Shown: positions 38,919-46,873 of the stretch, in pieces
Layout: the number at the start of each line of letters is the position of its first letter
Numbering within the stretch: the stretch's first letter is position 1
NCBI RefSeq assembly: GCF_009729205.1
Contig: NZ_VTHB01000001.1
Span: 1-64,000, forward strand
DNA length: 64,000 bases
Reading direction: 5' to 3'
Origin: Mycobacteroides sp. CBMA 271
Lineage (GTDB): Bacteria > Actinomycetota > Actinomycetes > Mycobacteriales > Mycobacteriaceae
Made by a program: the position numbers and the translations under genes
The notes under the pieces: generated by a model
What the model saw: the letters and a program-made list of their open reading frames with translations, nothing else
The model's database searches: none
What the model was told of the DNA's origin: nothing

Positions 38919-41731
38919 GCGGCCACGCAGCGAAGCCTCCCCGGATCGCACGACTGATCCGGGTTCTGTCGGTCCCGATCATCCTCTTCTGGCTTGCCCT
39001 CGCGATCCTCCTGAACGTCCTCCCCCCCTCGCTCGACGAGGTCGGCATGGCGCATTCGGTCTCGATGTCCCCGAAGGATGCCCCGTCGATGATCGCCATG
39101 ATGCACACAGGAAAGGTGTTCGGGGAGTTCAACTCCGACAGCTCCGTGATGATCGTGCTGGAGGGACAGCAGGAGCTGGCGGATTCGGCGCACCGCTTCT
39201 ATGACGACATCATCAAGAAGCTGAAGGCCGATCCGACCCATGTCCAGCACATCTCGGATTACTGGGGCGATCCGCTCACCGCATCCGGCGCCCAGAGTGC
39301 CGACGGAAAGGCCGCCTATGTTCAGGTGAATCTGGCTGGCGATCAGGGCACCACCTTGGCGAATCAATCGGTGGATGCCGTCCGCAAGATCATTGCGGAG
39401 ACACCGGGTCCCGACGGGGTCACCGCGTATGTCACCGGCGGGACCGCCGCAAGTGCGGACACCGGAACTGCGGGCAACAAGAGTATGCAGAAAACCACCC
39501 TGATAGCCGTCGGCGTCGTCGTCGTGATGCTGCTCTTCGTGTATCGCTCCGTGATCACCATGTTTCTGGCGCTGGTGATCGTCGGGGTGGAACTGATGGC
39601 GGGCCAGGGTGTCGTCGCGACATTGGGCAATTTCAATGTGATCGGGCTGTCGACGTATGCCGTCAGCATGGTCACGATGCTGGGCATCGCGGCGGGTACC
39701 GACTACGTGATATTCCTACTGGGCCGATATCACGAAGCGCGCCAGGCCGGTCAGGACCGGGAAGCGGCCTTCTACACCGCGTACTCCGGTGTCTCCCACG
39801 TGATCTTGGGATCAGGCTTGACGATCGTGGGGGCGACGCTCTGCCTGAGCCTGACGCGCCTACCGCTTTTCCGGTCGATGGGTGTGCCGTGCGCGCTCGT
39901 CATTCTCGTGATCGTGGCGGCGGCGCTCACCTTGGCGCCTGCGGTACTTGCGGTGGGTAGTCGCTTCGGGCTCCTCGAGCCCAAACGCAAGCACGACGAG
40001 CGCAGCTGGCGGCGTATCGGCGCGGCCGTAGTGCGCTGGCCCGGACCGATTCTCGTCGTGACAATGGGCATTGCGCTCGTCGGCCTGCTCACTCTGCCGG
40101 GATACACCCCGGGTTACGACGACCGTCAGTACATGCCCGACAACGTACCGTCGAAAGTTGGGTACGCCGCTGCGGAGCGGCACTTCTCGCCAGCCCGGAT
40201 GAACCCCGAAATGCTGATGATCGAAACCGACCACGACATGCGCAATCCCGCGGACATGCTTGTCATCGACAGAATCGCCAAGACTGCATTCCATGCCCGA
40301 GGCGTGGGCCGAGTGCAAGCAATCACCCGACCGCTGGGCACTCCGATCGAACACAGCTCGATACCGTTCCAGATAGGCCTACAGGGAGCCGGCCAGATCC
40401 AGAACATGAAGTACATGAAGGACCGCATGGCGGACATGCTGACGATGGCCGACCAGATGGAAATCATGATCGGCACCATGGAACGCGTGTACGGCATGAT
40501 GCGCGAACTCACCGGCATCATGCACGATATGACCGGCCAGATGAAGGTGATGCAAGGCAGGATGCACGACATGCGTGACCTGACAGCCACTTTCGATGAT
40601 TTCTTCAGACCGATTCGCAACTACTTCTACTGGGAAAAGCACTGCTCAGACATCCCGATCTGCTGGGCGAGCCGGACGATGTTCGATGCTCTCGACGGTG
40701 TCGATGCGATGGTCGAAGACATGGACGGCATGATGGTGAACATGGACAAAGTCGATGTCCTGATGCCGCGCATGCTCGCCGAGTTTCCGCCCATGATCGC
40801 GATCATGAAGTCTATGCACGGCACGTTGCTGACCATGCACAGCACCATGTCCGGGATCATGAACCAGATGGATGAGAGCACCAAGAACTCCACCCTGATT
40901 GGTAAGTACTTCGACCAGGCCAAGAACGACGACTCGTTTTACCTGCCGCCCGAGGTATTCGACAACGCCGACTTCAAACGTGGATTGAAGATGTTCCTGT
41001 CCCCCGACGGGAAGGCCGTCAGGATGACCGTCTCCCATCAGGGGAACCCTGCCTCCGTGGAAGGAATAGCGACCGTAGGGAACATCAAAGAGGCAGTGGC
41101 GGATTCGATCAAGGGAACTCCCTTGGAGAACGCCAAGATCTACCTGGGAGGGACCGCCGCAGCCAACAAGGACCTACAAGAAGGCGCCAAGTACGACCTC
41201 CTTCTCGCGGGCATCGCCTCACTGTGCTTGATCTTCATCATCATGTTGCTCGTCACCGGCAGCGTGGTCGCCGCTCTTGTCATCGTCGGTACGGTCGCGG
41301 TGTCGCTCGGCGCGTCCATCGGTGTCTCGGTACTGATTTGGCAGGACCTGCTGGGTATGGATCTGCATTGGTTCGTGGTCCCGTTGTCGGTCATCATCCT
41401 GTTGGCCGTGGGCTCCGACTACAACCTGCTGCTCATCGCCCGGTTTAAGGAAGAACTGCCAGGCGGGCTCAAGACCGGATTCATACGCGCCATGGGTGGC
41501 AGCGGAAAGGTGGTGACCAACGCGGGCCTGGTGTTCGCATTCACCATGTGCGCCATGGTCGTCAGCGATCTGCGGATCGTCGGGCAGCTCGGGACGACGA
41601 TCGGCTTGGGCCTGCTCTTCGACACTCTGATCGTGCGGTCGTTCATGATGCCGGCCATCGCCGCGCTGCTCGGCCGCTGGTTCTGGTGGCCGCTGAATCT
41701 CCGCGATCACATGGCGGTGAGATCTCGATGA
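38915..41731 (+). CDS. MmpL-family RND transporter (MmpL4/MmpL5 type)
   Basis: The 938-residue transporter has an RND layout: a first membrane helix at about 19-37, a periplasmic domain, helices 2-6 from about 195 to 350, a second periplasmic domain and a second helix bundle from about 765. The proton-relay Asp-Tyr pairs are seen in GTDYVIFLLGRY (residues 261-272) and GSDYNLLLIARF. The second periplasmic domain includes a long helical hairpin (about 491-660) with the conserved NYFYWEKHCSDIPICW and two cysteines (577, 583), as in MmpL4/5. Thirty-one methionines fall in residues 498-652. Partner is the MmpS upstream; a TetR gene follows. Cargo could be the PKS lipid, a siderophore or drugs. Confidence 0.96.
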   Translation: MSGHAAKPPRIARLIRVLSVPIILFWLALAILLNVLPPSLDEVGMAHSVSMSPKDAPSMIAMMHTGKVFGEFNSDSSVMIVLEGQQELADSAHRFYDDIIKKLKADPTHVQHISDYWGDPLTASGAQSADGKAAYVQVNLAGDQGTTLANQSVDAVRKIIAETPGPDGVTAYVTGGTAASADTGTAGNKSMQKTTLIAVGVVVVMLLFVYRSVITMFLALVIVGVELMAGQGVVATLGNFNVIGLSTYAVSMVTMLGIAAGTDYVIFLLGRYHEARQAGQDREAAFYTAYSGVSHVILGSGLTIVGATLCLSLTRLPLFRSMGVPCALVILVIVAAALTLAPAVLAVGSRFGLLEPKRKHDERSWRRIGAAVVRWPGPILVVTMGIALVGLLTLPGYTPGYDDRQYMPDNVPSKVGYAAAERHFSPARMNPEMLMIETDHDMRNPADMLVIDRIAKTAFHARGVGRVQAITRPLGTPIEHSSIPFQIGLQGAGQIQNMKYMKDRMADMLTMADQMEIMIGTMERVYGMMRELTGIMHDMTGQMKVMQGRMHDMRDLTATFDDFFRPIRNYFYWEKHCSDIPICWASRTMFDALDGVDAMVEDMDGMMVNMDKVDVLMPRMLAEFPPMIAIMKSMHGTLLTMHSTMSGIMNQMDESTKNSTLIGKYFDQAKNDDSFYLPPEVFDNADFKRGLKMFLSPDGKAVRMTVSHQGNPASVEGIATVGNIKEAVADSIKGTPLENAKIYLGGTAAANKDLQEGAKYDLLLAGIASLCLIFIIMLLVTGSVVAALVIVGTVAVSLGASIGVSVLIWQDLLGMDLHWFVVPLSVIILLAVGSDYNLLLIARFKEELPGGLKTGFIRAMGGSGKVVTNAGLVFAFTMCAMVVSDLRIVGQLGTTIGLGLLFDTLIVRSFMMPAIAALLGRWFWWPLNLRDHMAVRSR

Positions 41732-42363
41732 CCAAGAGCACAGCGATACAACGGCAACGAACACCCGGGCGGCTCAACAGATCCCTGGACGTGGCGATTC
41801 TTGAGGCGGCTTTCTCGGCGCTGGTCGAGCAGGGGTACGACGCGATGAACATGGACGAGGTGGCCACCAGCGCCGGTGTCGGCAAGGCAGCCATCTACCG
41901 GCGGTGGCCCTCGAAGGCAGCGCTGACCGCGGACGCACTCCTGCACGGTCGGCCCTCGCTCGCCCAGCACTCGGACGTGTCCGACACCGGGAGCTTGCGC
42001 GGTGATTTACATGCCCTCAGTGCGGCAAGGGATCTCGGGGACAACAGCCTGCTCACCGGCAACCTCCTCGCCGGGATTATCGCCGAAGCCGTGAACGACC
42101 CCACCCTGGCAACCGCGTTGAACGAGCTGTTGGTGTCGCAGACTCAGAAACGGATGGAACTCGTTTTCTTCCGCGCAATTGCACGAGGTGAGATCGCGCG
42201 GGACCGCGACTTGTCACTCGTCTACGACATCCCGTTGGGCCTCAGCCTGACCGCGGCCCTCAAGGGAACCGTCATCGACGAAACCTATATGCACAGGATG
42301 ATCGACGAGGTGATACTCCCGTTGGTACAGGCGCCCGTCACCGTGTCACGGGACCGCGGCTGA
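41728..42363 (+). CDS. TetR-family transcriptional regulator of the mmpS-mmpL operon
   Basis: A 211-residue TetR protein: the N-terminal helix-turn-helix lies at about residues 35-62 (MDEVATSAGVGKAAIYRRWP) and a helical ligand-binding part follows. The ATG at 41728 overlaps the mmpL stop (ATGA), so it is translated with the transporter. TetR proteins next to MmpS/MmpL pairs in M. abscessus repress the pump and are sites of resistance mutations. The likely operator is the inverted repeat at 38401-38416, which would give autoregulation. Its last bases overlap the convergent small secreted protein gene by 18 bases. Confidence 0.94.
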   Translation: MTKSTAIQRQRTPGRLNRSLDVAILEAAFSALVEQGYDAMNMDEVATSAGVGKAAIYRRWPSKAALTADALLHGRPSLAQHSDVSDTGSLRGDLHALSAARDLGDNSLLTGNLLAGIIAEAVNDPTLATALNELLVSQTQKRMELVFFRAIARGEIARDRDLSLVYDIPLGLSLTAALKGTVIDETYMHRMIDEVILPLVQAPVTVSRDRG

Positions 42364-42639
42364 GCTCCCCCGTTTCCCGTCTCCGAATCCTGCGCTCGCC
42401 TTGATACCCCCAGATGCTCCGGCTACATCCATACCACCGGACATCCGCGGCCCATGCGCACCGGACATCGAAGACGGCAGCCTGGTTCCGCGCGACACGT
42501 TCAACGTAGGCAATTGGCCTGGTGCGACCGCCGGACCGTACGGAGCCGGGTTGGGCGGGGGTAGCTCCGCCGACGCGGGTGCGGCAAGGCCGGCGGCAAG
42601 CACTATGCAAATCGTTGCCACACACGATGCTCGGATCAT
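42346..42639 (-). CDS. Small secreted glycine-rich protein, third gene of the MspA-like operon
   Basis: A 97-residue protein with a signal peptide (about 1-24, ending PASAE). A Pro-rich segment follows, then a Gly/Ser/Ala-rich end (SGGMDVAGASGGIKASAGFGDG). Its ATG overlaps the stop of the gene upstream (ATGA). The layout repeats that of its upstream neighbour, so the two may be paralogues. No family is recognised. It should be exported with or near the MspA-like porin. Confidence 0.7.
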   Translation of the reverse strand: MIRASCVATICIVLAAGLAAPASAELPPPNPAPYGPAVAPGQLPTLNVSRGTRLPSSMSGAHGPRMSGGMDVAGASGGIKASAGFGDGKRGSSAAVP

Positions 42640-42938
42640 GGCGCAATTCCTCCGTTGAGCCCGCGCGGGTCCTCCAACAGCCCGCCGGTCATCCCCCCAC
42701 CGATCCGAGCGCTATGCCCGCCATCAATTCCGGCCGAGATCTGCATACCCCCGCGCCGCGGCGGCGGCAACAGCCCGAAAACTGACTGCGATGGGGTGGC
42801 TGCATGATTGTTGGGAGCCGCGCCGGGTACTGGTACCGGCACTGCGGGCAACGGGTACAGCGGTTCAGCCGCTGCCACGGTCACCGAGGCTTGCCACGTA
42901 AGGACGACCAAGAGTATTGCGAGACAGACTAATCGCAT
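42636..42938 (-). CDS. Small secreted proline/glycine-rich protein, second gene of the MspA-like operon
   Basis: A 100-residue protein with a signal peptide (about 1-24, ending VAAAEP). A proline-rich stretch (PLPAVPVPVPGAAP) follows, then a Gly-rich end with GGMQISAGIDGGHSA. It begins 3 bases after the stop of the MspA-like gene and overlaps the next gene by four bases. Size, export signal and Gly-rich C-terminus match its downstream neighbour. Function unknown. Confidence 0.72.
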   Translation of the reverse strand: MRLVCLAILLVVLTWQASVTVAAAEPLYPLPAVPVPVPGAAPNNHAATPSQSVFGLLPPPRRGGMQISAGIDGGHSARIGGGMTGGLLEDPRGLNGGIAP

Positions 42939-42941
42939 GGT

Positions 42942-43592
42942 CTAGATCTTGATCGGGTCGCCGTAGATGGCGAATTCGGTGTGCCCGGTCTCGGTAGCCA
43001 CACGCAGCGAGGCGAAGGACCGGACGGTAACGTCTCCTCCGCAGGCGTCCGCCTTCACATGGACGTTGTCCAGATCCAACGCTCCCGTATTGCCCTGCGA
43101 CAGCACCATGTTGCCCAGCGGCAGGTTCACAATGACGCCGGGTTGCACCACGGTCTGCACAAATCCGCTGACTCCAGCACTGCCTCCAACTCCCACGGTT
43201 TGCAGGGGAAGCACGCCAACGTTGACTGACGGTGCGACACCGGCGGATCCACCGATCTGCAATCCCGACGACACATCGGACTGGCAGCCGAGCTGGTAGC
43301 CGATCAGGAAGAGACTGTCGGTGATGGGGTTGGTTCCGCCTGTCGCCGTTGCCGTGCCCGAGAGCGTAATGAAGGCCTCGCGTGAGTTCGAGGCTGCCGC
43401 CAGGTTCGGCACGGAGTTCACACGCTCGTGGTCCAGCCGGATCTCCAGATGCCATCCATCCCGGGTCGTCCTCGAATATTGCTGCGACGCCATATCTTTT
43501 GGCTCTGCGATGGCCATGGCCGCATCTGTGAGCCCACACGCAGCCATGAAGAAGCTCGTCGTGACGAGGCGGGCAATCACGAGATCCACCAT
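42942..43592 (-). CDS. MspA-family porin-like protein
   Basis: The 216-residue protein has an N-terminal signal region (about 1-29) and a mature part with MspA-family features: GWHLEIRLDHERVNSV near residue 46, LFLIGYQLGCQSD near 94, an alternating small/hydrophobic strand region (PSVNVGVLPLQTVGVGG) and the C-terminal SFASLRVATETG, EFAIYGDP. MspA porins form octameric outer-membrane channels. Two cysteines (103, 184) are absent from classical MspA and could form a disulfide. It heads a three-gene operon with two small secreted proteins. Whether it forms an open porin is not known. Confidence 0.85.
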   Translation of the reverse strand: MVDLVIARLVTTSFFMAACGLTDAAMAIAEPKDMASQQYSRTTRDGWHLEIRLDHERVNSVPNLAAASNSREAFITLSGTATATGGTNPITDSLFLIGYQLGCQSDVSSGLQIGGSAGVAPSVNVGVLPLQTVGVGGSAGVSGFVQTVVQPGVIVNLPLGNMVLSQGNTGALDLDNVHVKADACGGDVTVRSFASLRVATETGHTEFAIYGDPIKI

Positions 43593-43816
43593 TCCGTACG
43601 CAGGTGGGATGCCACTAGGAAAAGAGAGGGAGACGCCAGCGCATCGTGGCGCACGCTCACAAACAACAAAGGTCTATAGACAGAGGCAGAAGTCGCCACA
43701 AGAACCGGTCCAATCAACAGATACGGAGCCGCCCAGGCACCCCGATAACGGGCGCTGCACGGCTAGTGAGGGTTTGATACACGCAAGACGGCAGCAATTG
43801 CCGACTCAGCGGTCCC

Positions 43817-44191
43817 TCAGCGCCGATTGATCCCTAAATACAGAAGTCTTTGCCACCCAGCATTATCCGGGGCATGTGAAAGTAACGCGCTACGCCGGGA
43901 CATCAACAAAACCAGTAATGCCGCACCACTAAGCGAGAAAACCGACACGGCGAGCGGCTGCCAGACCGGCTGCACAGCCAGCCCGTGGCGAACACGGGTG
44001 ACGGCCATGCCGTGCTGTATCGGTTCCCAATGATGAACCTCGGCAGTGTCATACAACGACACCGGGGTAGCCGCATTTGCTAAGTACGAACTGTCGCCAG
44101 GCAATAAGCTAGCGCCCCCGACGAACAAGCACAGAACTGCCAGCACGACCGCGGAGCGCAGCCAGTACTTGGGCACCCCGCAACCTGACAT
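43817..44191 (-). CDS. Small two-helix membrane protein of unknown function
   Basis: About 124 residues from ATG 44191, with a membrane segment near residues 12-30 and another near 80-98, and a basic C-terminus. The intervening loop (about 45 residues) should be outside. No family recognised. The frame continues to a TTG at 44212. The local DNA is lower in G+C than the backbone (44221-44280 is about 50% by hand count), and the gene stands apart from both neighbours. Confidence 0.5.
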   Translation of the reverse strand: MSGCGVPKYWLRSAVVLAVLCLFVGGASLLPGDSSYLANAATPVSLYDTAEVHHWEPIQHGMAVTRVRHGLAVQPVWQPLAVSVFSLSGAALLVLLMSRRSALLSHAPDNAGWQRLLYLGINRR

Positions 44192-44357
44192 GTCAACGAT
44201 GGTACCAGGCAAATTTTTGCAGCCCAGGGCTCAAGACTCGTTGTTCTTGAAACATCCTCTATCACAGATGTTTCCGCTGCCAGAAGGTCAGCATTCAGCA
44301 CCGAAAAGTTCCACCATTCGGAACTCCCCACACTTCAACCAGATTGAGGCGTCTGCA

Positions 44358-44834
44358 TCAGCGGTATGGAGGCGTAAGCCGACGATTATGTTCTTCGGCT
44401 GCCATGTATGCCCAGACTATTCCGCCGAACCATGTGAAGAACCACAGTAAGTAGCCGAGACCCAAGGTGAGGAATCCGAGTATAAGAATAAGAAAGTTGG
44501 CGCCCAACATAATCAGACCACCGCTGACGGTCGAGTAGAGCATGCCGAGCGGCCCGAAAAGGAACGACAGAAGGATAGCGATACCAGGGTTCTTGGGCGG
44601 TATTGCCGGTCCGTACATCGCCACGTTGACCGTCGGAGGTGGGTACGGATAGCCGGGCGAACCAAACGGCGGTGGATACTGCTGGGGCGCGGTCGCATAC
44701 TGCGGCGGCGGATAGGGAGTGCCCGAATACGGCACGGCCGGGTAGTAGGCGCCCGGGTAGGGCTGAAGGGGTGCCGGTTGGCTGGGCGGAACACCCGGAT
44801 GTGGAATCTCGGGATACTGCGGCTGATCAGTCAT
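44358..44834 (-). CDS. TM2-domain-like membrane protein with proline/tyrosine-rich N-terminus
   Basis: A 158-residue protein: the first 75 residues are rich in Pro and Tyr (PHPGVPPSQPAP, YPPPQYATAP), then two or three membrane helices with IAILLSFLFGPLGMLYSTVSGG and LTLGLGYLLWFFTWFGGIVWAY. The pattern fits the TM2 family seen in many actinobacterial membrane proteins. The disordered Pro-rich part may bind other proteins. No function can be assigned. Confidence 0.75.
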   Translation of the reverse strand: MTDQPQYPEIPHPGVPPSQPAPLQPYPGAYYPAVPYSGTPYPPPQYATAPQQYPPPFGSPGYPYPPPTVNVAMYGPAIPPKNPGIAILLSFLFGPLGMLYSTVSGGLIMLGANFLILILGFLTLGLGYLLWFFTWFGGIVWAYMAAEEHNRRLTPPYR

Positions 44835-44893
44835 GATGCCCCCTCGGCTCAGGTGCGCAGTCTATAGTCTCTCCCCTGCGTGAGACAGGAGAA

Positions 44894-46246
44894 CTAGGAT
44901 CTAGCCGCTTGCGCCACAAACCGGGCCATCGCCTTAGGGTTCGCTGCCGGATGGGTGTGCAGATACGAGGCGTGGATGCGTCCGTCTCCCGCCACGGCGC
45001 CCTCGTGGCGGACGCCGTCAGCGGCGCTCCAGGCCCAGGTCGGGCGTCTGGCGTCGTCCCGGTAGTCGACCGTGGTCCGATGAAACTCGTGTCCGCTCAA
45101 CCGTTCTCCCTCATCGAAGAGCACGGAACCGGTGATCGCCACCGCATCTCGGTATCCGAGGGTCAGAGTGTCGGTGAACCGCGCACGCGCATCGATCAGC
45201 CCGCACATCGGCGCGCCATCCAAATCTGCGCACAGGTACGTGAGACCGGCGCATTCGGCGTGAATGGGCCCCTTCATGTCGCGGATCTGTTGGCGCAGAG
45301 TCCCATTGGACGAGAGTTCGGTGGCGAACTGCTCCGGGAATCCACCGGGTAACACCAAGGCTGCGGTCCCGGCGGGCAGATCGTCAGAACGCGGGTCGAA
45401 TTCGACCACCGCCGCACCGGCTGCCGCCAACAACTCGCGATGCTCGGCGTACCCGAAGGTGAACGCGTGACCGGCGGCCAGCGCCACCACCGGTTCCCCG
45501 GCGACCGGAGTGCCAACCACCTCGGCCGGATCCCACGGCTTGCCCGTCACATCGCTACGCGCGGCGGCGACGAGCGCGGGTACATCCGCATGCACCGCAA
45601 CCAGCTGAGTCATCGCCTCAATCGCATCGAGCGCCGACTGGCCGTGTTCCATCGCCGTCACGAGTCCCAAATGCCGTGACGGAATAGATAATTCCTCGGC
45701 CCGGGGTATCGCTCCGAACACGGGAAGTCCGGCGTGCTCCGCCGCAGCCGCGAGGATCTCTCGGTGCCGTACAGACCCGACGCGGTTGAAAATGACACCC
45801 GCGATCCGAATCCCTGCCTCGGCTGCGTGCACCACAAACCCGTGCAGCAGCGCGGCCATGCTGTGGCTGTAGCCCTTCGCATCGACCACCAGCACCACCG
45901 GGGCACCAAGCGAGGCGGCAATCTCGGCGGTAGAGCCCTTCGCATCACCGACCCGCCCGTCGAAGAGACCCATCACCCCTTCCACCACAGCGATATCCGC
46001 CCCCCGGCACCCGTGACCGAACAGCGGCCCGATGAGATCGCTACCCACCAGCACACTGTCGAGGTTGCGCCCCGGCCTCCCGGCCGCCAGCGTGTGATAC
46101 CCGGGGTCGATGTAGTCCGGTCCCACCTTGAACGCCGCCACCCGATGCCCCGCACGCCGCAGCGCACCCATCAAACCCGTTGCCACCGTGGTCTTTCCGC
46201 TACCCGAAGCGGGCGCGGCGATCACGATCGCCGGTATACTCACCAC
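44894..46246 (-). CDS. cobB: Cobyrinic acid a,c-diamide synthase (CobB)
   Basis: CobB amidates cobyrinic or hydrogenobyrinic acid at positions a and c, using glutamine and ATP. The 450-residue protein has the DRTGG-like ATP fold at the N-terminus (APASGSGKTTVATGL near residue 10) and a class I glutamine amidotransferase-like part after about 240, with a HAECAGLTYL segment near 330 that carries the nucleophilic Cys. It overlaps the start of the upstream cobO gene by 7 bases. With cobO and the chelatase it forms a cobalamin operon like Rv2848c-Rv2850c. Confidence 0.96.
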   Translation of the reverse strand: MVSIPAIVIAAPASGSGKTTVATGLMGALRRAGHRVAAFKVGPDYIDPGYHTLAAGRPGRNLDSVLVGSDLIGPLFGHGCRGADIAVVEGVMGLFDGRVGDAKGSTAEIAASLGAPVVLVVDAKGYSHSMAALLHGFVVHAAEAGIRIAGVIFNRVGSVRHREILAAAAEHAGLPVFGAIPRAEELSIPSRHLGLVTAMEHGQSALDAIEAMTQLVAVHADVPALVAAARSDVTGKPWDPAEVVGTPVAGEPVVALAAGHAFTFGYAEHRELLAAAGAAVVEFDPRSDDLPAGTAALVLPGGFPEQFATELSSNGTLRQQIRDMKGPIHAECAGLTYLCADLDGAPMCGLIDARARFTDTLTLGYRDAVAITGSVLFDEGERLSGHEFHRTTVDYRDDARRPTWAWSAADGVRHEGAVAGDGRIHASYLHTHPAANPKAMARFVAQAARS

Positions 46247-46854
46247 TCGATGCCGCGTTGACCCTTGCGGCCCGCGTCCATCGGATGCTTAATCTTCGTC
46301 ATCTCGGTGACCAGGTCGGCGGCATCCAGAAGCTGTTGTGGCGCATCGCGCCCAGTGATGACGACATGCTGCGTCCCGGGCCGGGAGCGAAGCACCTCGA
46401 CTACTTCTTCTACGTCGACCCATCCCCATTTGAGCGGATAGGTGAATTCGTCGAGCACATAAAACCCGTGTTCTTCCGCGACCAATCTCCGTGCGATCTC
46501 GGCCCACCCGGCGGCAGCATCGGCCGCATGGTCGGTCTCGGTGCCCGTCTTGCGTGACCAGGACCACCCCGACCCCATCTTGTGCCATTGCACCGAGCCG
46601 CCGATTCCCTGCTCGTCATGCAGCTTGGCGAGCTCGCCGAAGACCGACTCCTCGCCCACCCGCCACTTGGCGCTCTTGACAAACTGAAACACCGCAACAT
46701 CCGCACCGTGGTGCCAGGCTCGCAAGGCCATGCCAAAAGCCGCGGTGGACTTGCCTTTTCCGGCGCCCGTGTGCACCGCGAGGATCGGCGCATTGCGCCG
46801 CGCCTTGGTGGTGAGCCCGTCCTCCGGCACCATCGACGGTTGTCCCTGTGGCAT
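46240..46854 (-). CDS. cobO: Cob(I)alamin adenosyltransferase CobO
   Basis: CobO adds the 5'-deoxyadenosyl group from ATP to the corrin cobalt. The 204-residue protein has the P-loop GAGKGKSTAAFG near residue 30, the FQFVKSAKWRVGEE segment, a LDEFTYPLKWGW block and the C-terminal KIKHPMDAGRKGQRGIEW. All are identical in pattern to Rv2849c. I chose ATG 46854, where the M. tuberculosis protein begins; the frame is open 17 codons further up. Part of the cobB-cobO-chelatase operon. Confidence 0.97.
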   Translation of the reverse strand: MPQGQPSMVPEDGLTTKARRNAPILAVHTGAGKGKSTAAFGMALRAWHHGADVAVFQFVKSAKWRVGEESVFGELAKLHDEQGIGGSVQWHKMGSGWSWSRKTGTETDHAADAAAGWAEIARRLVAEEHGFYVLDEFTYPLKWGWVDVEEVVEVLRSRPGTQHVVITGRDAPQQLLDAADLVTEMTKIKHPMDAGRKGQRGIEW

Positions 46855-46873
46855 CGAAACCTCCCCCGCTATC

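Noticed and set aside
44835..44893. Cobalamin riboswitch before cobB/cobO
   Set aside because: The genes are tightly packed with the chelatase and GNAT genes and no B12-box-like sequence is seen upstream.
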